Below are positions 1-8,946 of a DNA stretch of 64,000 nucleotides, one piece after another. Origin of the DNA: Microbacterium yannicii (lineage in GTDB: Bacteria > Actinomycetota > Actinomycetes > Actinomycetales > Microbacteriaceae); assembly GCF_024055635.1 (NCBI RefSeq), contig NZ_JAMXMB010000006.1, forward strand, positions 248,001 through 312,000, given 5' to 3'. The position numbers were made by a program, and so were the translations under genes. The number at the start of each line of letters is the position of its first letter. Position 1 is the first letter of the stretch. Below the pieces are notes generated by a model that searched no databases, was not told the DNA's origin, and worked only from the letters and a program-made list of their open reading frames with translations.

Positions 1-1208
1 CGGGGGAGCGGGAGGCGGCGGAGTACGTCGGCGCATACCTGTCGGATCTCGGACTGACGCCCGAGTTCTACGAGCCGATCCCGCGCCGCACGAACGTCAT
101 GGCGCGGGTCCCTGGCCGCAATCGCGACAAGCCGGCCCTCGTGCTCCACGGCCACCTCGACGTCGTCCCGGCGATCGCCGACGACTGGAGCGTCGCCCCC
201 TTCGCGGGCGTCGTGCGCGACGGGATGCTGTGGGGCCGCGGCGCCGTGGACATGAAGGACATGGACGCCATGATCCTCACCTCGGTGGCCGACATCCTCC
301 GCTCCGGCGAGCAGCCGGAGCGCGACCTCGTCCTGGCGTTCTTCGCGGACGAGGAGAACGGCGGCGTCGAAGGCTCCGCGCTCGTCGTCCAGGACCGCCC
401 CGGCTGGTTCGAGGGTGCGACGGAGGCGATCAGCGAGGTCGGCGGCTACTCGATCCCGCTCGGCGACCGCCACGCGTACCTGCTCCAGGTGGGCGAGAAG
501 GCGCTCGTGTGGATCCGGCTCGTCGCGCGCGGGCGTGCCGCGCACGGCTCGAGCTTCCATGCCGACAACGCCGTCACACGCCTCGCCGAGGCCGTCGCCG
601 CAGTGGGTCGCACGGCGTGGCCGGTGACGCTCACCGACACCACCCGCGAGATGACCGCACGCCTCGCTGCGCTGACCGGCCAGGCATCCGACGACGCCGA
701 TGCCGTCGCGGCAGCCACGGGCGCGGCATCCGGATTCCTCCGTTCGACGCTGCGCACCACCACCAACCCGACCGGCCTCGTCGCCGGCTACAAGCACAAC
801 GTCATCCCCGACCGCGCCGAGGCGCTCATCGACGTGCGGGTGCTGCCCGGCACCGAGGAGGCGGCCCTGGCCGACATCCGCCGCATCGTCGGCGACGGCG
901 TGGACGTCGAGGTCGTGCACCAGGACATCGGCCTCGAGGTGCCGTTCTCCGGCGACCTCGTCGACGCCATGGTGGCGGCGCTCGGCCGCCACGATCCCGG
1001 CGCACCCGTCATCCCGTACCTCATGGGCGGCGGCACCGACAACAAGGCGCTGGCCGCGCTGGGCATCTCGGGCTACGGATTCGCCCCGCTGCGCCTGCCG
1101 GCGGATCTCGACTTCACGGGCATGTTCCACGGTGTCGACGAGCGTGTGCCGATCGATGCGCTGGTCTTCGGCCAGACTGTCCTCACCGACCTGCTCCGCA
1201 CCTACTGA
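1..1208 (+). CDS. M20-family metallopeptidase, 5' end cut by window
   Basis: Zinc-dependent exopeptidase/deacylase of the M20/M25/M40 family, probably a cytosolic dipeptidase. The reading frame is open to the window edge (about 402 codons visible), so the true start lies outside; the first in-frame ATG at 99 is internal because coding sequence continues upstream of it. Visible family motifs are the first metal site HGHLDVVP, the bridging-aspartate segment GRGAVDMKD, the catalytic-glutamate segment DEENGG, and the dimerisation-domain histidine in AHGSSFHADN. A late GGGTDNK segment fits the C-terminal metal-binding part. The substrate cannot be told from sequence. uppP follows 58 bases downstream on the same strand. 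Confidence 0.9.
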   Translation, partial: GEREAAEYVGAYLSDLGLTPEFYEPIPRRTNVMARVPGRNRDKPALVLHGHLDVVPAIADDWSVAPFAGVVRDGMLWGRGAVDMKDMDAMILTSVADILRSGEQPERDLVLAFFADEENGGVEGSALVVQDRPGWFEGATEAISEVGGYSIPLGDRHAYLLQVGEKALVWIRLVARGRAAHGSSFHADNAVTRLAEAVAAVGRTAWPVTLTDTTREMTARLAALTGQASDDADAVAAATGAASGFLRSTLRTTTNPTGLVAGYKHNVIPDRAEALIDVRVLPGTEEAALADIRRIVGDGVDVEVVHQDIGLEVPFSGDLVDAMVAALGRHDPGAPVIPYLMGGGTDNKALAALGISGYGFAPLRLPADLDFTGMFHGVDERVPIDALVFGQTVLTDLLRTY

Positions 1209-1266
1209 AGTCCCCGGCGGACGCCGCGACAGCGCGGCAGCCGTCAGGCCCGTCTGAAAGGCGCCC

Positions 1267-2088
1267 ATGCTTCTCGAAGCGATCATCCTCGGCTTCGTCC
1301 AGGGATTGACCGAGTTCCTGCCCATCTCGTCGAGCGCGCATCTGCGCATCCTCGGTGAGTTCCTGCCCTCGGCGCAGGACCCCGGTGCCGCCTTCACCGC
1401 GATCACGCAGATCGGCACCGAGGCGGCGGTCGTGGTCTTCTTCTGGCGCGACATCGTGCGCATCATCGGGCACTGGTTCCGCGCCCTGTTCGGCCGCATC
1501 CCGCGCAACGACCCGGACGCGAAGCTCGGCTGGCTCATCATCATCGGCTCGATCCCGATCGTGGTGCTCGGCCTGCTCTTCCAGGACCAGATCGAGACCG
1601 TCCTGCGCTCGCTCTGGATCACGGCGGGCATGCTGATCTTCTTCGGCGTGCTGCTCGGCATCGCCGACCACGTCGGTGCGAAGCGACGCAAGCTCGAAGA
1701 CATCACGATCGGCCACGGCGTGATCTACGGCTTCGCGCAGTCGCTCGCCCTGATCCCGGGCGTGTCACGCTCGGGCGGCACCATCACCGCCGGACTCTTC
1801 ATGGGCTACGAGCGCGCCGCCGCTGCGCGCTACGCGTTCCTGCTCGCCATCCCGGCGGTGTTCGGCAGCGGGTTCTTCCAGCTGGTGAAGAGCCTCGACG
1901 AGCCGGGCGTCTTCACGCTCGGCGAGACGTCGGTCGCCACCGGCATCGCCTTCATCGTCGCGCTCGGCGTGATCGCGTTCTTCATGAACTGGATCTCCAA
2001 GCACAGCTTCCTGCCGTTCGTGGTCTACCGCGTCGCGCTGGGGTCGCTGCTGCTGGTGCTGCTCAGCATGGGCGTCATCAACCCGTAG
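1267..2088 (+). CDS. uppP: undecaprenyl-diphosphatase UppP/BacA
   Basis: Integral-membrane phosphatase of 273 residues that recycles undecaprenyl pyrophosphate to the monophosphate carrier for peptidoglycan and wall glycan synthesis; overexpression of the family gives bacitracin resistance. The two signature stretches are present: [15 protein letters not shown] near residues 12-26 with the catalytic glutamate, and PGVSRSGGT near 164-172 with the catalytic arginine/serine. Length matches the family and about eight hydrophobic helices are visible. A GAAAGG-type ribosome site precedes the ATG. The PAC2 gene downstream is convergent. Confidence 0.96.
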   Translation: MLLEAIILGFVQGLTEFLPISSSAHLRILGEFLPSAQDPGAAFTAITQIGTEAAVVVFFWRDIVRIIGHWFRALFGRIPRNDPDAKLGWLIIIGSIPIVVLGLLFQDQIETVLRSLWITAGMLIFFGVLLGIADHVGAKRRKLEDITIGHGVIYGFAQSLALIPGVSRSGGTITAGLFMGYERAAAARYAFLLAIPAVFGSGFFQLVKSLDEPGVFTLGETSVATGIAFIVALGVIAFFMNWISKHSFLPFVVYRVALGSLLLVLLSMGVINP

Positions 2089-2125
2089 AAGAGCCGACGG
2101 CGGACGACGTGCGCGCGGATGCCGC

Positions 2126-3001
2126 TCAGCGGCGCGGGTCGTCGCGGCCGGGCTTGCTCGGTCCATCGCCCGGCTTGCCGTCGGTCCGGCGGAGGTACCG
2201 CTCGAACTCCTGCGCGATCGCGTCGCCGGACGCCTCGGGCGAGTCCCAGGTGTCGCGTGTGCGCTCGAGCTGGTGGATGTAGTCGGTCATCTCCTCGTCG
2301 TCGGCCGCCGCCGCGTCGATCGAGGCCTCCCAGGCCGCCGCCTCGGTGGCGAGGTCGCCGCGGGGCACCGGCGCGCCGGTCAGGTCTTCGAGCTTGTCGA
2401 GCAGCGCGAGCGTCGCCTTGGGCGACGGGGTGTGACCGGCGACGTAGTGCGGCACGCTGGCCCAGAGGCTCGCCGTCCGGATGCCGGCACGCTCCGCGGC
2501 GTCGCCCAGGACGCTGAGAATGCCCACGGGTCCCTCATAGGAGCTGCGCTCGAGCTCGAGCGTGGTGCGGAGGTTCTCGTTGTCACTGCCCGCGAACACC
2601 GAGATCGGGCGGGTGTGCGGCACGTCCGACATCATCGAGCCGATCGCGACGAAGCCGGTGATGTCCTCCCGCAGGGCGATGTCGACGAACTCGGACGAGA
2701 ACGCCTGCCACGCGCGAGCCGGCTCCACGCCTGTGAGCAGCCACAGCTGCGTGCCACGGGTCGCACGCGCGGGGCGCAGCAGGGAGGCCTCGGGCCACTG
2801 CAGGGTGCGCCGGCCGTCCGCATCGGCGGCGATGTGCGGGCGGGTGTACTGGTAGTCGAAGTAGAGCTCGGGGTCGACCGAGAACACCGTCTCGTACGAG
2901 CCGCCGTCGCGCAGCTGCGTGATCGCGGAGGACGCGGCTTCGCCCGCGTCGTTCCATCCGTCGAATGCAGCGACGAGAACACGACGACCCAGTCCGTCCA
3001 C
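2126..3001 (-). CDS. PAC2 family protein
   Basis: Cytosolic protein of 291 residues of the PAC2 family, related to archaeal and eukaryotic proteasome-assembly chaperones but common in actinobacteria, where its role is not established. The N-terminus (LVAAFDGWNDAGEAAS) and the middle segment SVPHYVAGHTPSPKATL are typical. The C-terminus is charged and rich in acidic residues. The GTG start is preceded by a purine-rich GGAGGGGG stretch. It is divergent from the HAD phosphatase gene, with a 92-base shared upstream region. Its proteasome-related name is notable only because no proteasome genes appear at the neighbouring locus. Confidence 0.85.
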   Translation of the reverse strand: MDGLGRRVLVAAFDGWNDAGEAASSAITQLRDGGSYETVFSVDPELYFDYQYTRPHIAADADGRRTLQWPEASLLRPARATRGTQLWLLTGVEPARAWQAFSSEFVDIALREDITGFVAIGSMMSDVPHTRPISVFAGSDNENLRTTLELERSSYEGPVGILSVLGDAAERAGIRTASLWASVPHYVAGHTPSPKATLALLDKLEDLTGAPVPRGDLATEAAAWEASIDAAAADDEEMTDYIHQLERTRDTWDSPEASGDAIAQEFERYLRRTDGKPGDGPSKPGRDDPRR

Positions 3002-3081
3002 GGGACCCCCTCCGCCCGCATCGGCTGCGGGCTCCTTCCAGGATATGCCCCCCTCTCGGCGGACGGTCGGAGCCCCGTCGG

Positions 3082-3093
3082 TAGGATTGCACG
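3082..3093 (+). promoter_or_regulatory. -10 box of a leaderless transcript (HAD gene)
   Basis: TAGGAT at 3082-3087 is followed by six bases and then the GTG at 3094. No ribosome site lies between, so transcription should begin at the start codon. Confidence 0.7.
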
Positions 3094-3807
3094 GTGAATG
3101 AGCCTCCTCTCGCCGCCGTCCTGTGGGATATGGACGGCACCCTGGTCGATACCGAGTCCTATTGGATGGCAGCGGAGACGGCCTTGGTCGAGAGCTTCGG
3201 AGGCACGTGGTCGCACGAGCAGGCGCTGCAGCTCGTCGGTGCGGGACTGGAGGACTCCGCGAGCGTCTTCCAGGCCGAAGGTGTTCGCATGGGTGTCCGC
3301 GACATCGTCGACCATCTGACGGACGATGTGATGCGTCAGCTGGCTACTACGGGCGTGCCGTTCCGCCCCGGTGCTCGCGAGCTGCTGGCGGATCTGCGCG
3401 CGAATGGCGTGAAGACGGCGCTGGTCACGATGTCGCTGAGCCGGATGGCGCAGGCGGTCGTCGATCTGATCGACTTCGACGCGTTCGATGTCGTGGTCGC
3501 CGGCGACGACGCGACGCGCCCGAAGCCGTACCCCGATGCCTACCTGCAGGCGTGCGAACTTCTTGGAGTCAAACCTGGTGACGCTGTCGCGATCGAGGAC
3601 TCCTCCACGGGCGTGCGCGCGGCGGTCGCATCCGGTGCGTCGGTGATCGGGGTGCCGCTCATGGTGTCGCTCACCGGCGCCGGCGCCCACGTGCTGTGGG
3701 ACACCCTCGACGGGCGCACCGTCGACGACCTGGCCGCCTTCCACCAGTCGCACCGCACGCGCTTGCGCGCCGGCGCCGCCACCGCCATCGAGGAGAATGC
3801 ACGATGA
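3094..3807 (+). CDS. HAD-superfamily phosphatase
   Basis: Haloacid-dehalogenase-type phosphatase, 237 residues, subfamily of beta-phosphoglucomutase/phosphoglycolate phosphatase-like enzymes. Motif I is WDMDGTLVDTE (nucleophile and acid/base aspartates), motif II the serine/threonine of LVTMS, motif III the lysine of RPKPYPD, and motif IV AIEDSSTGV. A helical cap lies between motifs I and II. The substrate is unknown. The start is GTG just below a TANNNT box. The stop overlaps the start of trmI in an ATGA junction, so the two are translationally coupled. Confidence 0.88.
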   Translation: MNEPPLAAVLWDMDGTLVDTESYWMAAETALVESFGGTWSHEQALQLVGAGLEDSASVFQAEGVRMGVRDIVDHLTDDVMRQLATTGVPFRPGARELLADLRANGVKTALVTMSLSRMAQAVVDLIDFDAFDVVVAGDDATRPKPYPDAYLQACELLGVKPGDAVAIEDSSTGVRAAVASGASVIGVPLMVSLTGAGAHVLWDTLDGRTVDDLAAFHQSHRTRLRAGAATAIEENAR

Positions 3808-4820
3808 CTGACGAGATCACCCGCCCGAGCGGCCCGTTCCGACTCGGCGATCGCGTTCAGCTCACCGGTCCCAAGGGACGCCTCCACACCATCACGCTGC
3901 GCGAGGACGGCGAACTGCACACGCACCACGGCGTGCTCAAGCACACGCAGCTGATCGGCCAGCCCGACGGTTCCGTGGTCGCCAACAGCGGCGGCCACGA
4001 GTACCTGGCGCTGCGCCCCCTGCTGCGCGATTTCGTGATGTCGATGCCGCGCGGCGCGGCCATCGTCTATCCGAAGGATGCCGCGCAGATCATCGCGGAG
4101 GCCGACATCTTCCCCGGCGCCACCGTCGTGGAGGCCGGTGTGGGTTCGGGGGCACTATCGCTCTGGCTCCTGCGGGCGATCGGCGACGCCGGGAGGCTCG
4201 TGTCGTTCGAACGCCGGGACGACTTCGCCGCCGTCGCCCGCGCGAACGTCGAGACGTTCATCGGAGAGGTCCCCGGCAGCTGGGACGTCGTCGTGGGGGA
4301 TCTCGCCGACGAGCTGACGGACACGGTGGCTGCGGCATCCGTCGATCGCGTCGTCCTCGACATGCTGGCGCCGTGGGAGTGCATCGATGCCGTCGCCGAG
4401 GCGCTCACGCCCGGCGGCGTGGTGGTCTGCTACGTCGCGACAGCGACGCAGCTCAGCCGTGTCGCCGAGTACATCCGCAGCACGGGGCTGTTCACCGAGC
4501 CGGGCGCGAACGAGACGATGGTGCGCGGCTGGCACGTCGAAGGGCTCGCCGTGCGCCCCGACCACCGGATGGTCGCCCACACCGGCTTCCTCATCTGGGC
4601 GCGCCGGCTGGCGCCGGGCGCCGTCGCACCCGAGGTCAAGCGTCGCGCGTCGAAGTCGAGCTACGGCGACGAGGACGTCGAGCTGTGGACACCCGGTGCG
4701 GTCGGCGACCGGCAGATCACCGACAAGAACCTGCGCAAGCGCGTCCGCGAGGCCGAGCGCGCGGCGGAGGGGGCCCGGCAGGCGGCGGGACGCGCGGGCG
4801 CGCCCGACGGCACCGCCTAG
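3804..4820 (+). CDS. trmI: tRNA (adenine-58-N1)-methyltransferase TrmI
   Basis: SAM-dependent methyltransferase making m1A58 in the T-loop of tRNA; family members are homotetramers. The product is 338 residues. An N-terminal small beta domain (FRLGDRVQLTGPKGR) precedes the Rossmann methyltransferase domain; the SAM loop EAGVGSGALS is near residue 110 and the acidic VSFERRDDF follows. The C-terminus is a lysine/arginine- and alanine-rich tail of about 30 residues. The ATG at 3804 overlaps the HAD stop, which fixes the start. In actinobacteria with Pup-proteasomes this gene usually sits just upstream of mpa; here it is followed by an FKBP gene. Confidence 0.94.
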   Translation: MTDEITRPSGPFRLGDRVQLTGPKGRLHTITLREDGELHTHHGVLKHTQLIGQPDGSVVANSGGHEYLALRPLLRDFVMSMPRGAAIVYPKDAAQIIAEADIFPGATVVEAGVGSGALSLWLLRAIGDAGRLVSFERRDDFAAVARANVETFIGEVPGSWDVVVGDLADELTDTVAAASVDRVVLDMLAPWECIDAVAEALTPGGVVVCYVATATQLSRVAEYIRSTGLFTEPGANETMVRGWHVEGLAVRPDHRMVAHTGFLIWARRLAPGAVAPEVKRRASKSSYGDEDVELWTPGAVGDRQITDKNLRKRVREAERAAEGARQAAGRAGAPDGTA

Positions 4821-4829
4821 ACTGTTCCG
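4818..4829 (+). promoter_or_regulatory. -10 box of a leaderless transcript (FKBP gene)
   Basis: TAGACT at 4818-4823 followed by six bases and GTG at 4830. The TAG stop codon of trmI forms the first half of the box. Confidence 0.65.
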
Positions 4830-5795
4830 GTGCGCAAGATCCCCGCTGCCCTCGCCGTCCTGGGACTGGTGACCGTCGGCCTGGCCGGATGCTCGATGCC
4901 CGGCTCGTCGTCCGACTGCTCTCGTCCCGCCGTGTCCGACGCCGACGTGATGGACCTCATCGACGTCACGGGCGACACCGACGAGCAGCCCGAGGTCGAC
5001 ATGTACACGCCGTTGCGCGCGCCGCACCTCGCCTACGAGGACGTGGTCGTGGGCGACGGCACACCGATCACCGCGCAGAACCAGCTGATGGTCGTCGACG
5101 TCGCGCTGTTCAGCGGGGCCACCGGTGAGCCGCTCGTGGCCACCGCCTACGACGGTGACCTGTCGAGCGTCACGTCTCCGGCCCAGTGGACCACGAACTT
5201 CCCGGGCTTCGAGGACGCTCTGCACTGCGCCACCGACGGCTCGCGCATCGCGGTCGCGCTGTCACCCGATGACATGGCGGACGGCGTCGCCAAGGGCTTC
5301 GGCCTGGAGGACGACGACACCGCGGTCGCGGTCGTCGACGTGCGCAAGGTGTACCTCCCCGCCGCGGACGGTGCGAACCAGTTCAACAGCGGGTTCGGCC
5401 TGCCCACCGTCGTGCGTGCGCCCGACGGTCGCCCCGGCCTGATCATCCCCGATGGAGCACCGCCGACCGATGTCGTCGTCCAGACGCTGAAGAAGGGCAC
5501 CGGCGAGAAGGTGACCGGCGATCAGCCGGTGCGCGTGCACTACACCGGGGTCGTGTGGGGCGAGAACGAGGCGTTCGACTCCACCTGGGACGGCGAGCCG
5601 GCGTCGGTCACGCTCGACGGTGTGGTCCCGGGCTTCGCTCAAGCGCTCGAGGGGCAGACGGTCGGCTCGCAGGTCCTCGTCGTGGTGCCGCCCGATCAGG
5701 GCTACGGCGATGAGGCCCAGGGCGCCATCCCGGCGGGCTCGACGCTCGTGTTCGTCATCGACATCCTGGGTCTGGACGTCGCACCCGAGGAGTGA
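4830..5795 (+). CDS. FKBP-type peptidyl-prolyl isomerase lipoprotein
   Basis: Exported lipoprotein of 321 residues that should catalyse proline cis-trans isomerisation outside the membrane. A short positively charged start, a hydrophobic stretch and lipobox LAGC (cysteine at about residue 21) show lipidation. The C-terminal ~110 residues form one FKBP domain: VRVHYTGVVWGENEAFDSTW, then VVPGFAQALEGQTVGSQ, then the PPDQGYGD...IPAGSTLVFVIDI stretch. The region between residues 30 and 210 is less conserved and may be a degenerate second FKBP unit. It lies where proteasome-bearing relatives carry proteasome genes and an FKBP. Confidence 0.9.
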   Translation: MRKIPAALAVLGLVTVGLAGCSMPGSSSDCSRPAVSDADVMDLIDVTGDTDEQPEVDMYTPLRAPHLAYEDVVVGDGTPITAQNQLMVVDVALFSGATGEPLVATAYDGDLSSVTSPAQWTTNFPGFEDALHCATDGSRIAVALSPDDMADGVAKGFGLEDDDTAVAVVDVRKVYLPAADGANQFNSGFGLPTVVRAPDGRPGLIIPDGAPPTDVVVQTLKKGTGEKVTGDQPVRVHYTGVVWGENEAFDSTWDGEPASVTLDGVVPGFAQALEGQTVGSQVLVVVPPDQGYGDEAQGAIPAGSTLVFVIDILGLDVAPEE

Positions 5796-5828
5796 CCCGG
5801 CGTTCGGCGGTGGGGCCGTGCGCGGCCC

Positions 5829-5840
5829 TAAGATAGGCGG
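5829..5840 (+). promoter_or_regulatory. -10 box of a leaderless transcript (pafB)
   Basis: TAAGAT at 5829-5834, six bases, then GTG at 5841; no ribosome-binding site is present. Confidence 0.65.
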
Positions 5841-6836
5841 GTGCCTGCCACTGCCGCCGCGAAGATCCCGCCCGAGGAGCGCCTTGTCAACCTCGTGGTG
5901 GCCCTCATCGCGACCGACCAGGGGCTGACGAAGGACACGATCCTCACCTCGGTCGCCGGCTATCGCGAGCAGAGTGAGGCGGGCGCGTCGAAGGATGCCC
6001 TCGAGAAGATGTTCGAGCGCGACAAGGAGTCGCTGCGGGGCCTGGGCGTGCCGATCGAGACGATCGGCGACTGGGCCGACCCCGACGATCTGCGCGAGGC
6101 GCGCTACCGCGTGCCGACCGCCGAGTACGAGCTGCCGGAGGACATCGAGTTCACGCCTGCCGAGCTGGCGCTCTTGACCCTCGCGGGCGGTGTGTGGAGT
6201 CAGAGCTCGATGTCGGACGACGCGCGCAGCGGTCTGCGCAAGATCCGGGCGCTCGGCGATCTGGTCGACGAGCCGATCATCGGGTTCTCGCCCCGGCTCA
6301 GCCTGCACGATCCTGCCTTCCCGCCGTTGCAGCAGGCGATCGAGCAGAGCACCGTCGTCACGTTCCCGTACCTCAAGCCGGGGGAGGACGCGCCGCGCAC
6401 GCGCCGTGTGCAGCCGCTCGCCCTCGTCGAGTACGAGGGTCGCTGGCATGTGTTCGGCATCGACCTCGATGTCCGGGCCGATCGCACCTTCCTTCTGCAG
6501 CGCATCGTCGGGCCGGTCGTGCTCACACGCGTCTCGTTCGACCCGGCTCTGCGCGAGGGCGCCGGAGACCGGGCGCTCGCGGGGCTCGAGGAGGTCGCGG
6601 CGCGCAACTCGGCGCTCCTCGAGGTCAATCCCGGCACCGAGGCCGCCCTGCGGCTCGCCCGCCGGGCGCAACCGGCCGAGCAGGGCATCCGCGTGCCGTA
6701 CGTCGACGAGCACATCTTCGCCGACGAGCTCGCCTCCTATGGACCCGAGGTGCGCGTGGTCGCACCCGCCGAGCTGCGGGATCGCGTGATCGACCGCCTC
6801 GCCGCGGCACGCGATCTGCATCGAGGAGTGTCATGA
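5841..6836 (+). CDS. pafB: WYL-domain transcriptional regulator PafB
   Basis: Regulator of 331 residues: N-terminal helix-turn-helix (RLVNLVVALIATDQGLTKDTI) and central WYL domain (VTFPYLKPGEDAPRTRRVQPL then GRWHVFGIDLD). In mycobacteria PafB and PafC form a complex that activates the LexA/RecA-independent DNA-damage response, with the WYL domains sensing single-stranded DNA. The same two-gene arrangement is kept here. The stop overlaps the pafC start (ATGA), pointing to coupled translation and a 1:1 complex. pafA, the Pup ligase gene normally upstream, is absent from this locus. Confidence 0.93.
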   Translation: MPATAAAKIPPEERLVNLVVALIATDQGLTKDTILTSVAGYREQSEAGASKDALEKMFERDKESLRGLGVPIETIGDWADPDDLREARYRVPTAEYELPEDIEFTPAELALLTLAGGVWSQSSMSDDARSGLRKIRALGDLVDEPIIGFSPRLSLHDPAFPPLQQAIEQSTVVTFPYLKPGEDAPRTRRVQPLALVEYEGRWHVFGIDLDVRADRTFLLQRIVGPVVLTRVSFDPALREGAGDRALAGLEEVAARNSALLEVNPGTEAALRLARRAQPAEQGIRVPYVDEHIFADELASYGPEVRVVAPAELRDRVIDRLAAARDLHRGVS

Positions 6837-7795
6837 GCGCGCGCCGCCCACTGGTCGCCACCGATCGGGCCGCCCTCATGCTGCAGCTCGTGCCGTATCT
6901 CGTGGGCAAGGGCGAAGTCTCGCTCGCCGAGGCCGCCGACGAGTTCGACGTCTCACTCGAGCAGATGCGCTCGATGGTCGAGAAGCTCACGGTGATCGGA
7001 CTGCCCGGCGACCGGGGCTACTGGCAGATGGCGAACGACCTGTTCGACATCGACTGGGACCTCCTCGACGAACGCGACCTCATCGTCATCACCAACTCGG
7101 TCGGACTCGAGCGGTCGCCCAAGCTCACAGCCCGCGAGGCGGCGGCACTGCTCGCCGGCCTGCAGCTGGCCCGCTCCATCCCCGGCGTCGGCGACACCGA
7201 CCTCTACGCCGGCCTGCTCGCCAAGCTCGCCCGCGGAGCGTCCGGGATGCCGGCGGAGGTCATCCTCGCCCCCGAGCCGGTCGACGCCGTACGCGATCTC
7301 GTGGCAGACGCGCTGCGCCGCGGTGTCGCCGTCTCGTTCACCTACAAGGCGCCGGATGCCGCTCCGACGACCCGCACCGTCGACCCGGTCAAAGTGCACA
7401 TCGCCAGCGGCCAGTGGTACCTGCAGGGCTGGTGCCACCTCCGTGAGGCGATGCGCACCTTCCACCTCGACCGTGTGAGCGACCCCGAGCTCACCGGCAT
7501 CCCGAGCACGCACGCGGGGGAGCAGGCGCCGGACTGGTTCGACACCGACGCCGGCGAGGTGGTCGCTCGCATCCGCTTCGCCGAGGAGGTCGCGCCGCTG
7601 CTGGGCGACTACCTCGATCGCGCGACGCTCGTGACCTCCGACGGCGTCACGATCGCGACCATGCGCGTCGCCGACGAGCTGAGCCTGCGCCGTCTCGCGA
7701 CACGCCGGGGAGGCGCCGTCGAAGTGCTCGAGCCCGCCGCTGCGCGCCGCGCCGTCGCGGAATGGGCGGATGCCGGCTTGGCGCAATACCGCTGA
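6833..7795 (+). CDS. pafC: WYL-domain transcriptional regulator PafC
   Basis: Partner of PafB, 320 residues, with the same layout: an N-terminal winged helix (MLQLVPYLVGKGEVSLAEAA) and a WYL domain (VAVSFTYKAPDAAPTTRTVDP, then GQWYLQGWCHLREAMRTF). The ATG at 6833 overlaps the pafB stop, so the start is set by the operon. With PafB it should bind promoters of DNA-damage genes. A 67-base gap with its own promoter-like box separates it from tatA. Confidence 0.93.
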   Translation: MSARRPLVATDRAALMLQLVPYLVGKGEVSLAEAADEFDVSLEQMRSMVEKLTVIGLPGDRGYWQMANDLFDIDWDLLDERDLIVITNSVGLERSPKLTAREAAALLAGLQLARSIPGVGDTDLYAGLLAKLARGASGMPAEVILAPEPVDAVRDLVADALRRGVAVSFTYKAPDAAPTTRTVDPVKVHIASGQWYLQGWCHLREAMRTFHLDRVSDPELTGIPSTHAGEQAPDWFDTDAGEVVARIRFAEEVAPLLGDYLDRATLVTSDGVTIATMRVADELSLRRLATRRGGAVEVLEPAAARRAVAEWADAGLAQYR

Positions 7796-7822
7796 GGGCC
7801 CCGCCGCGTCGCCGCCGCAGGT

Positions 7823-7828
7823 TACACT
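7823..7828 (+). promoter_or_regulatory. putative -10 box upstream of tatA
   Basis: TACACT lies 34 bases before the tatA ATG, which also has an AAGGGAG ribosome site. This would be a leadered promoter giving tatA-tatC-helY expression independent of pafBC. No convincing -35 is visible. Confidence 0.4.
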
Positions 7829-7862
7829 GGAGCCACATCCGCACCGACAAGGGAGACTCCGC

Positions 7863-8111
7863 ATGGGCGCATTCGGATGGCCGCATCTTCTGATCATCCT
7901 CGCGGTGATCCTGCTCCTCTTCGGGGCCGCGAAGCTTCCGGCTCTCGCCAAGAGCGTCGGTCAGTCCGCCCGGGTCTTCAAGGGCGAGATGAAGGCGATG
8001 AAGGACGACGACACGGCGGGCAAGTCCAAGACCGAGAACGTGGCGGCCGAGACTCCGAAGGCCGACACGCCTGCAAGCCCGAGCAGCAGCACCGCAGACC
8101 CGTCCTCCTGA
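7863..8111 (+). CDS. tatA: twin-arginine translocase subunit TatA
   Basis: Pore-forming component of the Tat system that exports folded proteins, 82 residues. One N-terminal transmembrane helix (HLLIILAVILLLFGA) is followed by the conserved FGAAKLPALAKSVGQS hinge and amphipathic helix, then a lysine-rich tail and a low-complexity Ser/Pro/Ala end. The ATG at 7863 is chosen because a ribosome site AAGGGAG precedes it and the helix begins directly after. It is followed after 7 bases by tatC. No tatB is in the window. Confidence 0.94.
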   Translation: MGAFGWPHLLIILAVILLLFGAAKLPALAKSVGQSARVFKGEMKAMKDDDTAGKSKTENVAAETPKADTPASPSSSTADPSS

Positions 8112-8118
8112 CCCGGGC

Positions 8119-8946
8119 GTGGTCACGACGGAGCCATCGCGCATCGAAGAGCCCGAGCAGCCTCGGCGCGACAAGCGGATGTCCCTCGGCGGGCACCTGC
8201 GCGAACTGCGGAAGCGATTCTTCATCGCTGCGGCCGGCCTTGTGGTCGGCATGGTCATCGCGTTCCTCATCAGCGGCTGGGTGATCGACCTGCTCGCGCA
8301 GCCGATCGTGCAGATCGCGAAGGCGCGTGGCGACCAGGACATCGCCCTCAACTTCACGACCGTCGCGAGTGGTTTCGACCTGCACATGCGGATCGCCTTC
8401 GCGATCGGCCTGCTGATCTCGGCACCGGTGTGGCTGTGGCAGATCTGGGCGTTCATCATGCCCGGGCTCACCCGCAAAGAGACCCGTTACACCATCGGCT
8501 TCCTCGGGGCCGCGATCCCGCTGTTCATGGCCGGCCTCTACGTCGGCTGGCTCATCATGCCGCACATGGTCGTGCTGATGGCGAACTTCGTGCCCAACGA
8601 CCAGGGCATCGCCCAGTTCTACGACTACGCCACGTACTACGACTTCGTCTTCAAGCTGCTGCTGGTGATCGGGGTCTCCTTCGTCACCCCGGTCTTCCTC
8701 GTCGCCCTGAACCTCGCGGGTGTGGTGTCGGGCCGCGACATCCTCAAGGGGTGGCGCGTGGCGATCATCATCATCACGGTCTTCGCGGCCATGGCGACCC
8801 CCGCCGCGGATGTCACCTCGATGCTTCTTCTCGGGGGCATCCTGTGCGTGCTGTACTTCGCGGCGGTCGGCCTCTCCATGCTGTTCGACCGGCGGAGGGC
8901 GAAACGCGACAAGGCTGCGGGGCTCCTTCCGCCCGAGGTGTCGTGA
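8119..8946 (+). CDS. tatC: twin-arginine translocase subunit TatC
   Basis: Six-helix membrane receptor for twin-arginine signal peptides, 275 residues. The cytosolic N-terminus MSLGGHLRELRKRFF contains the family motif with the conserved glutamate that contacts the signal peptide, and the first periplasmic/second-helix region LWQIWAFIMPGLTRKETRY is typical. The start is GTG 7 bases after tatA. Its stop overlaps the GTG of the helicase gene, so tatA-tatC-helY is one transcription unit, as in many actinobacteria. Confidence 0.95.
   Translation: MVTTEPSRIEEPEQPRRDKRMSLGGHLRELRKRFFIAAAGLVVGMVIAFLISGWVIDLLAQPIVQIAKARGDQDIALNFTTVASGFDLHMRIAFAIGLLISAPVWLWQIWAFIMPGLTRKETRYTIGFLGAAIPLFMAGLYVGWLIMPHMVVLMANFVPNDQGIAQFYDYATYYDFVFKLLLVIGVSFVTPVFLVALNLAGVVSGRDILKGWRVAIIIITVFAAMATPAADVTSMLLLGGILCVLYFAAVGLSMLFDRRRAKRDKAAGLLPPEVS

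Noticed and set aside
2126..3001. PAC2 protein as evidence of a proteasome
   Set aside because: PAC2-family proteins are widespread in actinobacteria that lack proteasomes, so the gene does not imply one.
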